Assembly: GCF_014932895.1 (NCBI RefSeq)
Contig: NZ_JACYOF010000005.1
Coordinates: forward strand, 310,001 to 374,000
Reading direction: 5' to 3'
DNA: 64,000 nt
From: Bacillus thuringiensis
GTDB taxonomy: Bacteria; Bacillota; Bacilli; Bacillales; Bacillaceae_G
Numbering within the stretch: the stretch's first letter is position 1; every line of letters begins with the position of its first letter. The position numbers and the translations under genes were made by a program. Positions 37,748 to 46,185 of this stretch are shown here, one piece after another. The notes under the pieces were generated by a model. The model was not told the origin of the DNA, did not search any database, and was given only the letters and a program-made list of their open reading frames with translations.

Positions 37748-38488
37748 ATGACAATGAGAGTAAAAGAGGTAGCTGATTTAGTTGGAATTAGTGTGCGCAC
37801 ACTGCATCATTACGATGAAATTGGGTTGTTAACCCCAGACGAGACGACAGAGTCGGGCTATCGTTTGTATTCTGACGAAAATTTAGAGACGCTGCAGCAA
37901 ATTTTGTTTTTTAAAGAGCTAGGCTTCCCTTTGAAGAAGATTACAGAAATTATCATGAGTCCATCATTTGATCGCGAAGAGGCACTAGAGCTTCATAAGA
38001 AAATGCTTCTTGAAAAGCGTGCCAGATTGGATAAGGTGATTGCGACGATTGATAAAACAATTCAGCATACAAAAGGAGAGATTGAAATGACGAACAAAGA
38101 GAAATTTGAAGGATTCGATTTCAGCCATAACCCATATGAAGAAGAAGCGCGTGAAAGATGGGGAGATGCAGCTGTAGATAAAGCAAATGAATATGCAAAA
38201 GGAATTTCAAAAGAGAAGCAAGAAGAGTTTAATAATATTTACAGAAAGTTAGCGGCGCTTAGACATGGTGCAGCTAAGTCTAACGAGGCACAAGCCGCTA
38301 TCCAAGTATGGTACAATTACTTGCAAAACTTTGGAGAATATTCATTAGATGCTTTTAAAGGATTAGGCCAAATGTATGTCGCTGATGAGCGCTTTACGAA
38401 AAATATCGATAAGTTTGGCGAAGGTTTAGCGCAATTTATGTGTGATGCGATGGAGGTTTATGCGGATCGTAATAAAGGAAAACTTTAA
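37748..38488 (+). CDS. MerR family regulator with TipAS antibiotic-binding domain
   Basis: 246 residues. N-terminal MerR helix-turn-helix ([20 protein letters not shown], residues 3-22) and coiled-coil; C-terminal TipAS domain from about residue 120 that binds thiopeptide or other drugs in TipA/Mta proteins. ATG 37748 has GGGGGAG eight bases upstream. Likely controls itself, and perhaps the divergent protease gene, through the 19-bp-spaced promoter. Its last codons GKL-stop come from the end of bcr1 copy F. Confidence 0.9.
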   Translation: MTMRVKEVADLVGISVRTLHHYDEIGLLTPDETTESGYRLYSDENLETLQQILFFKELGFPLKKITEIIMSPSFDREEALELHKKMLLEKRARLDKVIATIDKTIQHTKGEIEMTNKEKFEGFDFSHNPYEEEARERWGDAAVDKANEYAKGISKEKQEEFNNIYRKLAALRHGAAKSNEAQAAIQVWYNYLQNFGEYSLDAFKGLGQMYVADERFTKNIDKFGEGLAQFMCDAMEVYADRNKGKL

Positions 38489-38597
38489 TCAGTGGGAGTT
38501 TTCTTCATCCCCCACTGATTATCAGCCCGCACCTAACTTCTTTGCTTTCGCTGAATTTTGAGGTAGGGGTCTTACTGCCCGCAAATAGCGGGATGAA
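38480..38597 (-). repeat. bcr1 element, copy F
   Basis: Minus orientation: AAACTTTAATCAGTGGGAG, CCCCCACTGATTATCAGCCC, CACCTAACTTC...GAGGTAGGGGTCTTAC, then TGCCCGCAAATAGCGGG. Its left end supplies the stop codon of the MerR gene. Confidence 0.85.
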
Positions 38598-38653
38598 AAA
38601 TGAAATAATTGTTAATATAATTTCATTTAAATAGTTATTTGTTCAATGAATTC

Positions 38654-38686
38654 AAAAAAGGTGGAGGTTTTCTCCACCTTTTTTAT
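38654..38686 (-). terminator. Terminator of yutC
   Basis: AAAAAAGGTGGAG...CTCCACCTTTTTT. Confidence 0.88.
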
Positions 38687-39261
38687 TTTTTAATCATATC
38701 GCTCAAAGTCTGATCCCCCGTATTGTTCAAATGAGGATTTTTGCTCATTTCCCGTTTTAGCATATCAAGACTTTGTTCATATTCTTTATCGTTTAATGCA
38801 CCGGATTGAAGGCCTTGAATTTGAGAAATCAACTTTTGGTTTGTTGATACATATGCTTTATAATAGCGAGGAACGATGGACAAAGCAGTTTTATATACTT
38901 GATCGGCCACGAGCTTCGGATCAGTTGTGTTGGCACGATATACAACGAACACTTCATCGTCGGTAACGAGTGTAGCGGCATTTGTAACGTCAGGAAGTTT
39001 GACTGTCAAGCTTGTAATCATTTCAGCAACTTTCTCACGGTTAATGGCTCCTACTTGTTTGTTAGATACTTCATGTTTTTGTTTAGATGAATAGCCGACC
39101 CTTGTGAGCCTTGTGTTTGTATTTTCTGTATGATACATGTCGTTTTTATTAGAAACAAGAACACGGCTTCCTTCCTCACGTTCCATTTCAGCTTTGTTCG
39201 TTGATTGGCAGCCTGCACATAAGGAAAGAGTGAGAAGGGAAAGTAAAATTTGTTTTTTCAC
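38683..39261 (-). CDS. yutC: YhcN/YlaJ family sporulation lipoprotein YutC
   Basis: 192 residues with signal peptide and lipobox LCAGC (Cys at about 18). The YhcN/YlaJ domain follows (INREKVAEMITSLTVKLPDV, TNAATLVTDDEVFVVY). Proteins of this family are found in the spore inner membrane or coat region and help spore outgrowth. Matches YutC of B. subtilis by order (lipA-yutC-yutD), although here an insertion of some 9 kb separates it from lipA. Good GGAGG-type site (GGAGGTGATACATC) before ATG. Confidence 0.85.
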   Translation of the reverse strand: MKKQILLSLLTLSLCAGCQSTNKAEMEREEGSRVLVSNKNDMYHTENTNTRLTRVGYSSKQKHEVSNKQVGAINREKVAEMITSLTVKLPDVTNAATLVTDDEVFVVYRANTTDPKLVADQVYKTALSIVPRYYKAYVSTNQKLISQIQGLQSGALNDKEYEQSLDMLKREMSKNPHLNNTGDQTLSDMIKK

Positions 39262-39376
39262 GATGTATCACCTCCTTCTCCATAGCATGTACTAATTTGC
39301 AATTTTTTGTATTTGAAATTGTTGGTTGTTATGCTTTGTGATAGGATAAAAAGAAGAATGCTTAGAGAGGAAGTTA

Positions 39377-39682
39377 ATGATGGAGCAAAAGCAAGAGATT
39401 CATGCTACGGTGAACATTAATAATGTTCAGTACGAAGTGATTACAAACTATCGTGACGGTTTTCGTGAAGAAGCATTTAAAGAGCGCTATGCAGAAATTT
39501 TAAATAAATATGATTATATCGTTGGAGACTGGGGATATGAGCAACTTCGATTGCGCGGATTCTTTGATGATAGTAATCAACGTGCGACATATGATACGAA
39601 AATTAGTACGTTATCAGAGTATTTATACGAGTACTGTAACTTCGGTTGCGCATACTTTGTATTACGAAAAGTGAAGAAATAA
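39377..39682 (+). CDS. yutD: YutD family protein
   Basis: 101 residues; matches YutD of B. subtilis in sequence (YEVITNYRDGFREEAFKERY, YDYIVGDWGYEQLRLRGFF) and place. The family is conserved across Firmicutes and appears as a single-domain protein of unknown role. Starts ATGATG; 39377 is taken because GAGAGG lies six bases upstream. Convergent with the GNAT gene. Confidence 0.87.
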   Translation: MMEQKQEIHATVNINNVQYEVITNYRDGFREEAFKERYAEILNKYDYIVGDWGYEQLRLRGFFDDSNQRATYDTKISTLSEYLYEYCNFGCAYFVLRKVKK

Positions 39683-39716
39683 AAAATCCTCTTACGATTG
39701 TAAGAGGATTTTTTCA
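39681..39716. terminator. Bidirectional terminator between yutD and GNAT gene
   Basis: AAAAAATCCTCTTAC...GTAAGAGGATTTTTT; overlaps the last codons of the GNAT gene. Confidence 0.9.
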
Positions 39717-40213
39717 TAGCAATTATACCAATTGTGAGGAGGCTGTTTACTGGTAAAGTAAACTGCACCTCGGCAAATATAATGATTCTTTTCATACAAA
39801 CGCAATGAAACAGGATTACCAGTGAAAGCATCTAATCGTATGCCAGTATAGTTTTTCTGTTTCGCTTCAGTTTCCCAAAAGGATAAAAGTACCTTGCTAT
39901 ATCCTTTTCCTTGCGCACGCGGATGGATGACGAAAGAGTGGACGATAAGAAAGCGCCCTTCTGTTTCTGACCAATCAATTCGCTCATATTCTGGAGACTG
40001 CGACTCGTTTAATACGACAGCGCCAACGAGTGAATCACCCTCAAACAGGCAATAGAGTTCACCTTGTTCTAAGTGATAGGAAATGTGTTCTCGCGCGGGA
40101 TAAGAATCATCCCATTGGTAAATTTGATTTTGTAAGAGCGTTTTTTTACATTCTGTATACATTTCATCTAATTCGTCTAGTAAATCCATCGTACCTTTTC
40201 TCACTTTTAACAT
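39692..40213 (-). CDS. GNAT family N-acetyltransferase
   Basis: 173 residues. The acetyl-CoA loop is seen in VIHPRAQGKGYSKVLLSFWE (about residue 95-115), followed by GIRLDAFTGNPVSLRLYEKN, the usual GNAT beta-5 and helix. The substrate is unknown. The start is chosen at 40213 with GGGGG upstream. The gene lies 11 bp after the S4-domain gene on the same strand and probably shares its transcript. Confidence 0.85.
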   Translation of the reverse strand: MLKVRKGTMDLLDELDEMYTECKKTLLQNQIYQWDDSYPAREHISYHLEQGELYCLFEGDSLVGAVVLNESQSPEYERIDWSETEGRFLIVHSFVIHPRAQGKGYSKVLLSFWETEAKQKNYTGIRLDAFTGNPVSLRLYEKNHYICRGAVYFTSKQPPHNWYNCYEKILLQS

Positions 40214-40224
40214 GAGATACCCCC

Positions 40225-40722
40225 TCACAAACAAATCGAAATATAATCGCCTTCAGAAAGTATTGTATTTGGTTTCATTTGTTGTCCGTTCAATTGAATA
40301 TCCCCATCTTTAATTTTATCCACAATGCGTGTACGGCTCCAATCGGAAATATATGTGGATAATGCTTTATCAATTCGGTGGGAACCAAAAATGATGTCTA
40401 ATACGATCGTGATTTCGGTTATGCCACTTTCTTTATGTTGTGTAATGGAAATGGTAGTACTTGTTTCTGGTTGGTCTTGCTGAGTCGTATCGACTGTTTC
40501 AACGTGATCAGTAAATGATTTATAAATGCGAAGTTTTTGATTCCACGTATGATCGTTCGGACATTTATAAATGGCAAAGCGGTATATGTTTTTTCCATTG
40601 GCGTTATGCCTGCGAATATTCGTATCAGTAAATAGGGTAGTGCGTCCGCAATTTTTACAATATTTTTCGATTGTGTTTTGCTGTTTTTCATATAAGCTCC
40701 AAGAAAGTTGTACTTTCTGCAT
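40225..40722 (-). CDS. S4-like RNA-binding domain protein with N-terminal zinc-finger-like motif
   Basis: 165 residues. N-terminal CKNCGR and later YKCPND form a possible four-Cys/His metal site; the C-terminal part (RIDKALSTYISDWSRTRIVD, KDGDIQLNGQQM, ILSEGDYISI) reads as an S4 RNA-binding domain. Together this suggests a small RNA-binding protein. The exact family is unclear to me. First gene of a two-gene unit with the GNAT gene. Confidence 0.68.
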   Translation of the reverse strand: MQKVQLSWSLYEKQQNTIEKYCKNCGRTTLFTDTNIRRHNANGKNIYRFAIYKCPNDHTWNQKLRIYKSFTDHVETVDTTQQDQPETSTTISITQHKESGITEITIVLDIIFGSHRIDKALSTYISDWSRTRIVDKIKDGDIQLNGQQMKPNTILSEGDYISICL

Positions 40723-40814
40723 TTTCCTTCACCTCTTATATTAATGGGTAAAGGAACGTAATACAGCTATTTGGATGTCTTGTAGTATGAAGACAAAAGA
40801 AAGAGACAAAAATA

Positions 40815-40845
40815 AAAGGAGGTTCCCCTAAGAGGAACCTCCGTA
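40815..40845 (-). terminator. Hairpin terminator upstream of S4-domain gene
   Basis: GGAGGTTCC...GGAACCTCC; T-rich on the minus side, so it ends something coming from 41 kb. Confidence 0.8.
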
Positions 40846-40849
40846 AGCA

Positions 40850-41017
40850 TCATACTACAGATGCATCACGTTCCTTTGTAATGGGAATGGGCAGACTACT
40901 CCCTTTGAAAAAGCAAGGTGCTTTTTTGAGAGTAATGCTATCCAATTGCTGGTCCATTACAAAGTAAATGTTGGCATACGTAGATAACGTCCTTTCTATC
41001 CAAATAGATTTGTTCAT
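40850..41017 (-). CDS. Possible small peptide gene, doubtful
   Basis: An open frame of 55 residues (MNKSIWIERTLSTYANIYFV...) or, from a later ATG, 35 residues ending ITKERDASVV. It sits between two minus-strand terminators, so the stretch is probably transcribed as a separate unit. No ribosome site precedes any start and no family is recognised. Confidence 0.25.
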   Translation of the reverse strand: MNKSIWIERTLSTYANIYFVMDQQLDSITLKKAPCFFKGSSLPIPITKERDASVV

Positions 41018-41058
41018 AAGTATACCATAAAAGATTGAAAATTCAAAAGTATTACTGT

Positions 41059-41088
41059 AAAAAAACACCAGCTAAAATAGCTGGTGCA
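41059..41088 (-). terminator. Terminator of glpX-DUF3055 unit
   Basis: ACACCAGCT...AGCTGGTGT with TTTTTT on the minus side. Confidence 0.85.
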
Positions 41089-41097
41089 TAAGATAAA

Positions 41098-41364
41098 TTA
41101 TATAAGTTCAAATAAAAATGAGCGTAATTCTTCTGCAATTTCTTCAGACATAGAAAATGCATGTTCTATGTAGCCTGGTTCGTTTAAATCGTCGGCGCCA
41201 ATGATTGCAAATTTATTGCGCTGCATATCAAGGACAATTGTTTTACCGTAATGACGATCGGAGTATAAAAGCGCTAAATCATGACGCTCATTTTCTCCCA
41301 TAAAGCTAACGAAACGCGTTTTTGTAGCGACTGTGTCGTCGTACAGAAAGAAACGTTCTTCCAT
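41098..41364 (-). CDS. DUF3055 family protein
   Basis: 88 residues (MEERFFLYDDTVATKTRFVS...) of the DUF3055 family, a small conserved Bacillaceae protein of unknown function. GGAG lies eight bases before ATG 41364; the ATG at 41370 would be too close. It lies 16 bp after glpX on the same strand. Confidence 0.75.
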   Translation of the reverse strand: MEERFFLYDDTVATKTRFVSFMGENERHDLALLYSDRHYGKTIVLDMQRNKFAIIGADDLNEPGYIEHAFSMSEEIAEELRSFLFELI

Positions 41365-41380
41365 ACACATGGCTCCTTTA

Positions 41381-42352
41381 TTAAATATCTAAGTTTAAGT
41401 GTGGCTTATGATCTAAATGGTGGTGTGTTTTAATGAATCGTACGGTTCTTGTTTTGTAACGCATTACGATAGAATATGTTTCAGCTAAATCCCCACCAAG
41501 GAATTTCACGCCGTCTAATAACTCGCCAGCAGAAACACCTGTTGCTGAGAAGATTGCATCATCACCAGATACTAAGTCATCTAACATAAGAAGTTGACGA
41601 GGATCTTCTAATCCCATTTCACGACAACGATCTTCTTCTTCTTCGTTCATAGGAACTAAGCGAGCTTGCATTTCACCTTCAAGGCATTTTAATGCTGCTG
41701 CAGAAATAACGCCTTCTGGAGCTCCGCCAACACCGACGAATAAGTCGATACCTGTTCCAGGTAGTGCTGTTGCGATTGATGCACCAACATCACCATCACC
41801 AAATAATTTCACGCGTGCCCCTTTTGCACGAATACGGTCAATAATATCTTGATGACGTTCACGTTCTTGAATGATAACTGTTAGATCACGAATCTTTTTA
41901 TTGTTGGCTTCTGCTACAATTTCAATTGTTTTTTCAATTGGATCATCTAAGCTAATTTTACCAGCTGCTTTTGGACCAACCGCGATTTTTTCCATGTACA
42001 TATCAGGAGCATGAAGAAGGTTTCCTTTATCCGCGATTGCAATAACTGCCATTGCATTTGCAAGACCTTTTGCAACGATGTTTGTCCCTTCTAATGGGTC
42101 AACGGCGATATCTACTTCTGGACCGTTACCTGTTCCTAGTTCTTCACCAATATATAACATCGGTGCTTCATCAAGTTCTCCTTCACCAATTACAACTGTA
42201 CCTGCCATGTTTACTGAATCGAACATATCACGCATAGCTGTAGTTGCTGCATCATCTGCTTCATTTTTCTTTCCGCGGCCCATCCACTGTGCGGATGCTA
42301 ATGCTGCTGCCTCTGTTACACGGACAATTTCTAGTGCGAGTTCACGTTCCAA
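41381..42352 (-). CDS. glpX: Class II fructose-1,6-bisphosphatase GlpX
   Basis: 323 residues. Removes the 1-phosphate of fructose-1,6-bisphosphate in gluconeogenesis (cytoplasm). Conserved metal/substrate motifs: GEGELDEAP (about 57), AVDPLEGTN (about 85), [13 protein letters not shown] (about 185) and [16 protein letters not shown] (about 208). The usual length for GlpX. Good AGGAATG-type ribosome site. Probably forms an operon with the DUF3055 gene. Confidence 0.95.
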   Translation of the reverse strand: MERELALEIVRVTEAAALASAQWMGRGKKNEADDAATTAMRDMFDSVNMAGTVVIGEGELDEAPMLYIGEELGTGNGPEVDIAVDPLEGTNIVAKGLANAMAVIAIADKGNLLHAPDMYMEKIAVGPKAAGKISLDDPIEKTIEIVAEANNKKIRDLTVIIQERERHQDIIDRIRAKGARVKLFGDGDVGASIATALPGTGIDLFVGVGGAPEGVISAAALKCLEGEMQARLVPMNEEEEDRCREMGLEDPRQLLMLDDLVSGDDAIFSATGVSAGELLDGVKFLGGDLAETYSIVMRYKTRTVRFIKTHHHLDHKPHLNLDI

Positions 42353-42499
42353 GATTGCATTCCTCCAATTTCAAAAATCATACAAATATAACTATAACAA
42401 ATAACAGAGAAAAGGTGAATTCGAAAAATTGTCGATTTTTTCAGAAGAAAGCGTTACAATTAAAATGTAAATGCTTTAATTTCCAGGTAGGTGACATGA

Positions 42500-42940
42500 A
42501 TGTACTTCGTAGACAGAAAAAAAATAGAACAAATGCTAGTATGTTTAGAGCAAGCAACAAATACATTTCAAGAGAAGAAGATATATGAAACCGAGTTTGA
42601 ATTTTATGCATTAGAGCGCATAGCCCATCTTATGATTGATTGTGTATTAGATGTAGGGAATGCGATGATTGATGGATTTATTATGCGCGATCCAGGAAGT
42701 TATGAAGATATTATCGATATTTTAATGGATGAGCGAGTGATAAGTACAGAAGAAGGACAAGGAATGAAAGAAGTGATTCTTCTTCGAAAAATGCTTACGC
42801 AAGACTATATTCAAATGAATCATGAGGAATTATATAAGACGATTCAAAAACATATTGCAGTGGTAGAAAAATACCCAGCAAATATTCGTAGTTATTTAGA
42901 AAAGGAATTAGGACCTGTATCTGCATTTGTACCAGAATAA
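42500..42940 (+). CDS. yutE: YutE, HepT-like DUF86 family protein
   Basis: 146 residues, all-helical, of the DUF86/HepT-like family (LERIAHLMIDCVLDVGNAMI). Relatives are RNase toxins paired with a MNT nucleotidyltransferase antitoxin, but YutE-type proteins lack the RX4-6HXY RNase motif and no MNT gene is adjacent, so a toxin role is unlikely. Matches YutE of B. subtilis by place. Start ATG with GGTAGGTG upstream. Confidence 0.8.
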   Translation: MYFVDRKKIEQMLVCLEQATNTFQEKKIYETEFEFYALERIAHLMIDCVLDVGNAMIDGFIMRDPGSYEDIIDILMDERVISTEEGQGMKEVILLRKMLTQDYIQMNHEELYKTIQKHIAVVEKYPANIRSYLEKELGPVSAFVPE

Positions 42941-42950
42941 TTATGCTTAT

Positions 42951-42984
42951 AAGATCCCCAAAATACCTTTTGGGGATCTTATAT
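42951..42984 (+). terminator. Terminator of yutE
   Basis: AAGATCCCCAAAA...TTTTGGGGATCTT. Confidence 0.85.
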
Positions 42985-43018
42985 TGTATGTGAGAAAGAA
43001 AAGGGAGAAGGGTGAAGC

Positions 43019-43651
43019 ATGGGGGAAGCGCGCACTACGAAAGACGAGATTGTCCAATTATTGAAGGTAAAGGGAGAGCATACGGTAGCGGAATTAGCTG
43101 ACGTTTTAGAGATTACAGAAATGGCGATTCGAAGACATTTAAGTAATCTTGAGAAAGATGGCTTAATTTATTCCAAGATGGTAAGGCAACATGTCGGAAG
43201 ACCAACTTATTTGTATGGATTAAGTGAAAAGGGAGAAGATACATTCCCGAAGGAGTACAAGCAATTTGCGATTGATATGCTAGAAGATTTAGCTCGAATG
43301 GGCGATGAAAAGATACTTCGTTACGTTTTAAAAGAGAGAACGAAGCGAATGGAAGAAACATTGCAAAAGAGAGTGAGTAATCAAAAGAATCTAGCGTATA
43401 AAGTGCAAGAGATAGCAGCTATGCAAGAGAGAAATGGTTATATGGTGCAAATAAAGAGAGATGGAGAGAATTCTTTCGTAATTGAAAAACAAAACTGTCC
43501 GTTAAAGGAAATTGCAGAGAGATTCCCGCAAGTATGTGAAGATGAAAAAGAGATGTATAAGCGTTTATTTGCAGATGCAAATGTAAAGACGTTAGCAAAC
43601 ATGTGCGAGGGAGATTGCAGTTGTTCTTATCAAGTAAAAAAGAAAAAATGA
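43019..43651 (+). CDS. SufR-like winged-helix regulator with Fe-S-type cysteines
   Basis: 210 residues. N-terminal DeoR/ArsR-type HTH (KGEHTVAELADVLEITEMAI, then RRHLSNLEKDGLI), a coiled middle, and a C-terminal Cys group: NCPLKEIAERFPQVC (about residues 160-175) and CEGDCSCSY (about 199-205). This pattern fits SufR-type regulators that bind an Fe-S cluster and sense iron or redox state. The suf operon lies 20 kb away. Whether it controls suf is inference. GGGAGAAGGGTG before the ATG. Confidence 0.75.
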   Translation: MGEARTTKDEIVQLLKVKGEHTVAELADVLEITEMAIRRHLSNLEKDGLIYSKMVRQHVGRPTYLYGLSEKGEDTFPKEYKQFAIDMLEDLARMGDEKILRYVLKERTKRMEETLQKRVSNQKNLAYKVQEIAAMQERNGYMVQIKRDGENSFVIEKQNCPLKEIAERFPQVCEDEKEMYKRLFADANVKTLANMCEGDCSCSYQVKKKK

Positions 43652-43759
43652 ACGTTATGGGGCGCTTTAGGGTAAAGCGTTTTTTTCTTTGGGAAAAGGG
43701 GGTAATATAAGAGTGGTATGATAGATGAGAACGCTAGCATAGAAGGAGAGACAGAATAG

Positions 43760-44524
43760 ATGTATAAAGGTTATTTAATTGACTTAGACGGTACGATGTA
43801 TCGTGGTGAAGAACAAATTGAAGAAGCAAGCGACTTCGTAAAAGCATTAGGAGAGCGCGGCATTCCATATTTATTCGTTACGAATAACTCAACTCGTAAA
43901 CCAGAACAAGTTGCAGAAAAACTTGTTCGTTTCGATATTCCAGCGAAAGCAGAGCAAGTATTTACAACGAGTATGGCGACAGCGAACTTTATTTATGAGC
44001 GCAAACAAGATGCAACTGTGTACATGATTGGGGAAGAAGGCTTACACGATGCCCTTGTGGAAAAAGGATTTGAACTTGTGGATGAAAATCCTGATTTCGT
44101 TGTTGTTGGTTTAGATCGTGACATCACATATGAAAAATTAGCAAAAGCATGTCTTGCCGTACGTAACGGTGCAACATTTATCTCAACAAATGGGGACATT
44201 GCTATTCCAACTGAGCGTGGATTATTACCAGGTAACGGTTCATTAACATCAGTTGTAGCAGTATCAACAGGTGTAGATCCAATCTTTATTGGAAAACCAG
44301 AATCAATCATTATGGAACAAGCGCTAAAAGTGCTTGGCGTAGAAAAAGATGAAGCGTTAATGGTTGGGGATAACTACGATACAGACATTTTAGCAGGAAT
44401 AAATGCGGGCATGCATACCCTTCTTGTCCACACTGGAGTAACAACTGTGGAGAAGTTAACAGAATATGAAGTACAACCGACGCAAGTTGTGCATAACTTG
44501 ACGGATTGGATAGGGAAGATGTAA
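43760..44524 (+). CDS. yutF: HAD-superfamily phosphatase YutF (NagD/AraL type)
   Basis: 254 residues. HAD motifs: LIDLDGTMYRG (residues 6-16, nucleophile Asp), VTNNSTRKP (about 40), GKPES (about 178) and VGDNYDTDILAG (about 202). The C2B cap between them is that of NagD-like sugar-phosphate or nucleotide phosphatases. TIGR01457-type protein of Firmicutes, matching YutF of B. subtilis. The natural substrate is not known. GGAGAG upstream of ATG. Confidence 0.9.
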   Translation: MYKGYLIDLDGTMYRGEEQIEEASDFVKALGERGIPYLFVTNNSTRKPEQVAEKLVRFDIPAKAEQVFTTSMATANFIYERKQDATVYMIGEEGLHDALVEKGFELVDENPDFVVVGLDRDITYEKLAKACLAVRNGATFISTNGDIAIPTERGLLPGNGSLTSVVAVSTGVDPIFIGKPESIIMEQALKVLGVEKDEALMVGDNYDTDILAGINAGMHTLLVHTGVTTVEKLTEYEVQPTQVVHNLTDWIGKM

Positions 44525-44536
44525 TGAAATGAAATG

Positions 44537-44570
44537 CAGGTAACCAGAAGAGGTTACCTGTTTTTTTTAT
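44537..44570 (+). terminator. Terminator of yutF
   Basis: CAGGTAACC...GGTTACCTG followed by eight T. Confidence 0.9.
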
Positions 44571-44641
44571 GCATAATTGCATATGTACTGTAGTTATATA
44601 AAATGTAAGATTTATATGTAATGATATGGGAGGGGATAAGA

Positions 44642-45172
44642 GTGTATTGGATGTCGTGCATTATGTTTGTTTTGGCAGTATGTGTTTTGTTCTTTGTTCT
44701 ATGGAAGATATATAAAATAAATGAAATGAAAAAAAGCGCGGGAAAACTTATTGCAACATATCCTCGGATGAAACGACGTTGGATTGCATTGCTTGGACCA
44801 GCGTACTTCATCGGACAATGTATGTATATATATGTTCAGTACGTAAGTGGTGATATTAGTACAGTTGAACAGTTTCTCATTCAGTCAGGTAGTTATGCTG
44901 TAGCAAGTTGTTTTATGACTTTAATAGCTATCCATCTTATTAAAAGTGTACAAATATATGAAAAAGGTGTAATAGACGGATTGAACTTTTATTCATATGA
45001 AGAATTAAAAGGTTATAAAACATCAACATGGGAAAATCCAAAGGAAAATATATTTTTATATCGCGGACGAGAAAAAATGAATGACAATGTAAATTTACTT
45101 ATTAGAAAGGAAGATATGAGCGAATTAGAAAGTATACTTCAAAGATATATCCCGAAATTGATGATGAAATAA
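44642..45172 (+). CDS. Membrane protein with DUF5673-like C-terminal domain
   Basis: 176 residues. Three membrane helices (about residues 4-24, 50-70 and 80-105), then a soluble tail (EKGVIDGLNFYSYEELKGYK, ENIFLYRGREKMNDNVNLLI) of the kind found in DUF5673 proteins, where the tail looks like a PH-like fold. Function unknown. The start is set at GTG 44642, where GGGAGGGG is six bases upstream; the frame opens earlier. Confidence 0.65.
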   Translation: MYWMSCIMFVLAVCVLFFVLWKIYKINEMKKSAGKLIATYPRMKRRWIALLGPAYFIGQCMYIYVQYVSGDISTVEQFLIQSGSYAVASCFMTLIAIHLIKSVQIYEKGVIDGLNFYSYEELKGYKTSTWENPKENIFLYRGREKMNDNVNLLIRKEDMSELESILQRYIPKLMMK

Positions 45173-45206
45173 AAACTCCGGTTGTTATAACCGGAGTTTT
45201 TATTAA
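45172..45206. terminator. Bidirectional terminator
   Basis: AAAACTCCGGTT...AACCGGAGTTTTT between convergent genes. Confidence 0.9.
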
Positions 45207-45784
45207 AACGCACGATTCACTACGTTTTTAACTTCTTCAAGATATTGTTTACGCACACTATCATCCACAGAAGGAACACTTGTATAGAATGTATGCTCAA
45301 GTGTTTCAATACCTGTAAATTCAAAAATACCAGCATCAGTTGTTTTTTTCATTGCATCAAACATACCGTTTGCTGTGTATACTTCTTTCGTATTTCCCAT
45401 CGTAGATAATAATAATCCTTTTTTATCACTTAATAACTTTTCAATGCCATTTTCGCCGTAAGCATAAGCGAAGCCGTGGCTAAATACACGGTCAACGTAT
45501 CCTTTTAAAATAGCAGGAAGTCCTGCCCACCAAACTGGGTAAATGAATGTAATGTTATCGGCCCAAGAAATATGTTCTTGCTCTTCTTTAATATCTTCTG
45601 GTGTGTTTCCTTGAGAAAATGAGATAAAATCGGAAGCGCCTAATACTGGATTGAAGTTTAATTCGTATAAATCACGAACGCGTACTTCATGACCTTTTCC
45701 TTCTAATTCACTTTTTACAGTTTCTAAAATAGCATGGTTGAAGCTTCCTGTATTCGGATGTGCATAAACGATTACATGTTTCAT
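45203..45784 (-). CDS. NAD(P)H-dependent oxidoreductase, flavodoxin-like fold (quinone reductase/MdaB family)
   Basis: 193 residues. FMN/FAD-binding flavodoxin-like fold: HPNTGSFNHAIL near the start, PVWWAGLPAILKGYVDRVFS (about residue 80-100, the quinone/flavin loop) and LLSTMGNTKEVY. Such enzymes reduce quinones by two electrons and protect against electrophiles. GGAGGAAGAAC upstream of ATG 45784. The reverse promoter region holds a bcr1 scar. Confidence 0.88.
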   Translation of the reverse strand: MKHVIVYAHPNTGSFNHAILETVKSELEGKGHEVRVRDLYELNFNPVLGASDFISFSQGNTPEDIKEEQEHISWADNITFIYPVWWAGLPAILKGYVDRVFSHGFAYAYGENGIEKLLSDKKGLLLSTMGNTKEVYTANGMFDAMKKTTDAGIFEFTGIETLEHTFYTSVPSVDDSVRKQYLEEVKNVVNRAF

Positions 45785-45884
45785 TGTTCTTCCTCCTATT
45801 TGTGGATATGTGAATAGTTTTTATATATTCGTGTAACTATTATGGTTACTTTTGTTGCGAGAGTCAACTTTTCTGACGTGAGAA

Positions 45885-45920
45885 ATAAAGTGAAACTGTA
45901 ATCAGTTAATGCGGGATAAA
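45885..45920 (-). repeat. 36-bp bcr1 scar (ends only), copy G
   Basis: ATAAA at 45885-45889, then GTGAAACTGTAATCAG (one bcr1 end) joined straight to TTAATGCGGG (the other end), and ATAAA at 45916-45920. Only both termini between a target duplication remain; the 100+ bp interior is gone. Confidence 0.65.
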
Positions 45921-45972
45921 TGTTAGTATGTGACAAAAAATACAAAAAAGAAAAGGGTTTGCATTCTGGATA

Positions 45973-46108
45973 GGGACCACATCACTATCAAGTTAAGAAA
46001 CACATTCCTCCCTAAAACGATAAAAATGAACTTCAGTGCTATAAAAAATAGAAAATTTCTATTTAGCGGGTAATTTAAAGTCTTAGCTTGATGGCAATGT
46101 GGTGCTCC
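45973..46108. mobile_element. MITE-like element, about 136 bp
   Basis: GGGACCACATCACTATCAAG with TTAAGA following (45973-45998) is an imperfect inverted repeat (20 of 26) of the right end, read inward as ACCACATTGCCATCAAGC with TAAGA (46081-46108). The interior codes for nothing. The terminal pattern CATCAAG(C/T)TAAG looks like that of an insertion sequence, but I cannot name it. No clear target duplication. Confidence 0.5.
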
Positions 46109-46146
46109 AAAATAAAAGAAAACCAAATCATTAACCTCATTACAAA

Positions 46147-46176
46147 AAAAGAGACTTCCGTTATGGAGCCTCTTTT
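46147..46176 (-). terminator. Terminator of rap-phr
   Basis: AAAAAAGAG...CTCTTTTTT stem around TTCCGTTATGGA; ends the minus-strand phr transcript. Confidence 0.65.
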
Positions 46177-46185
46177 TTGTTTATA

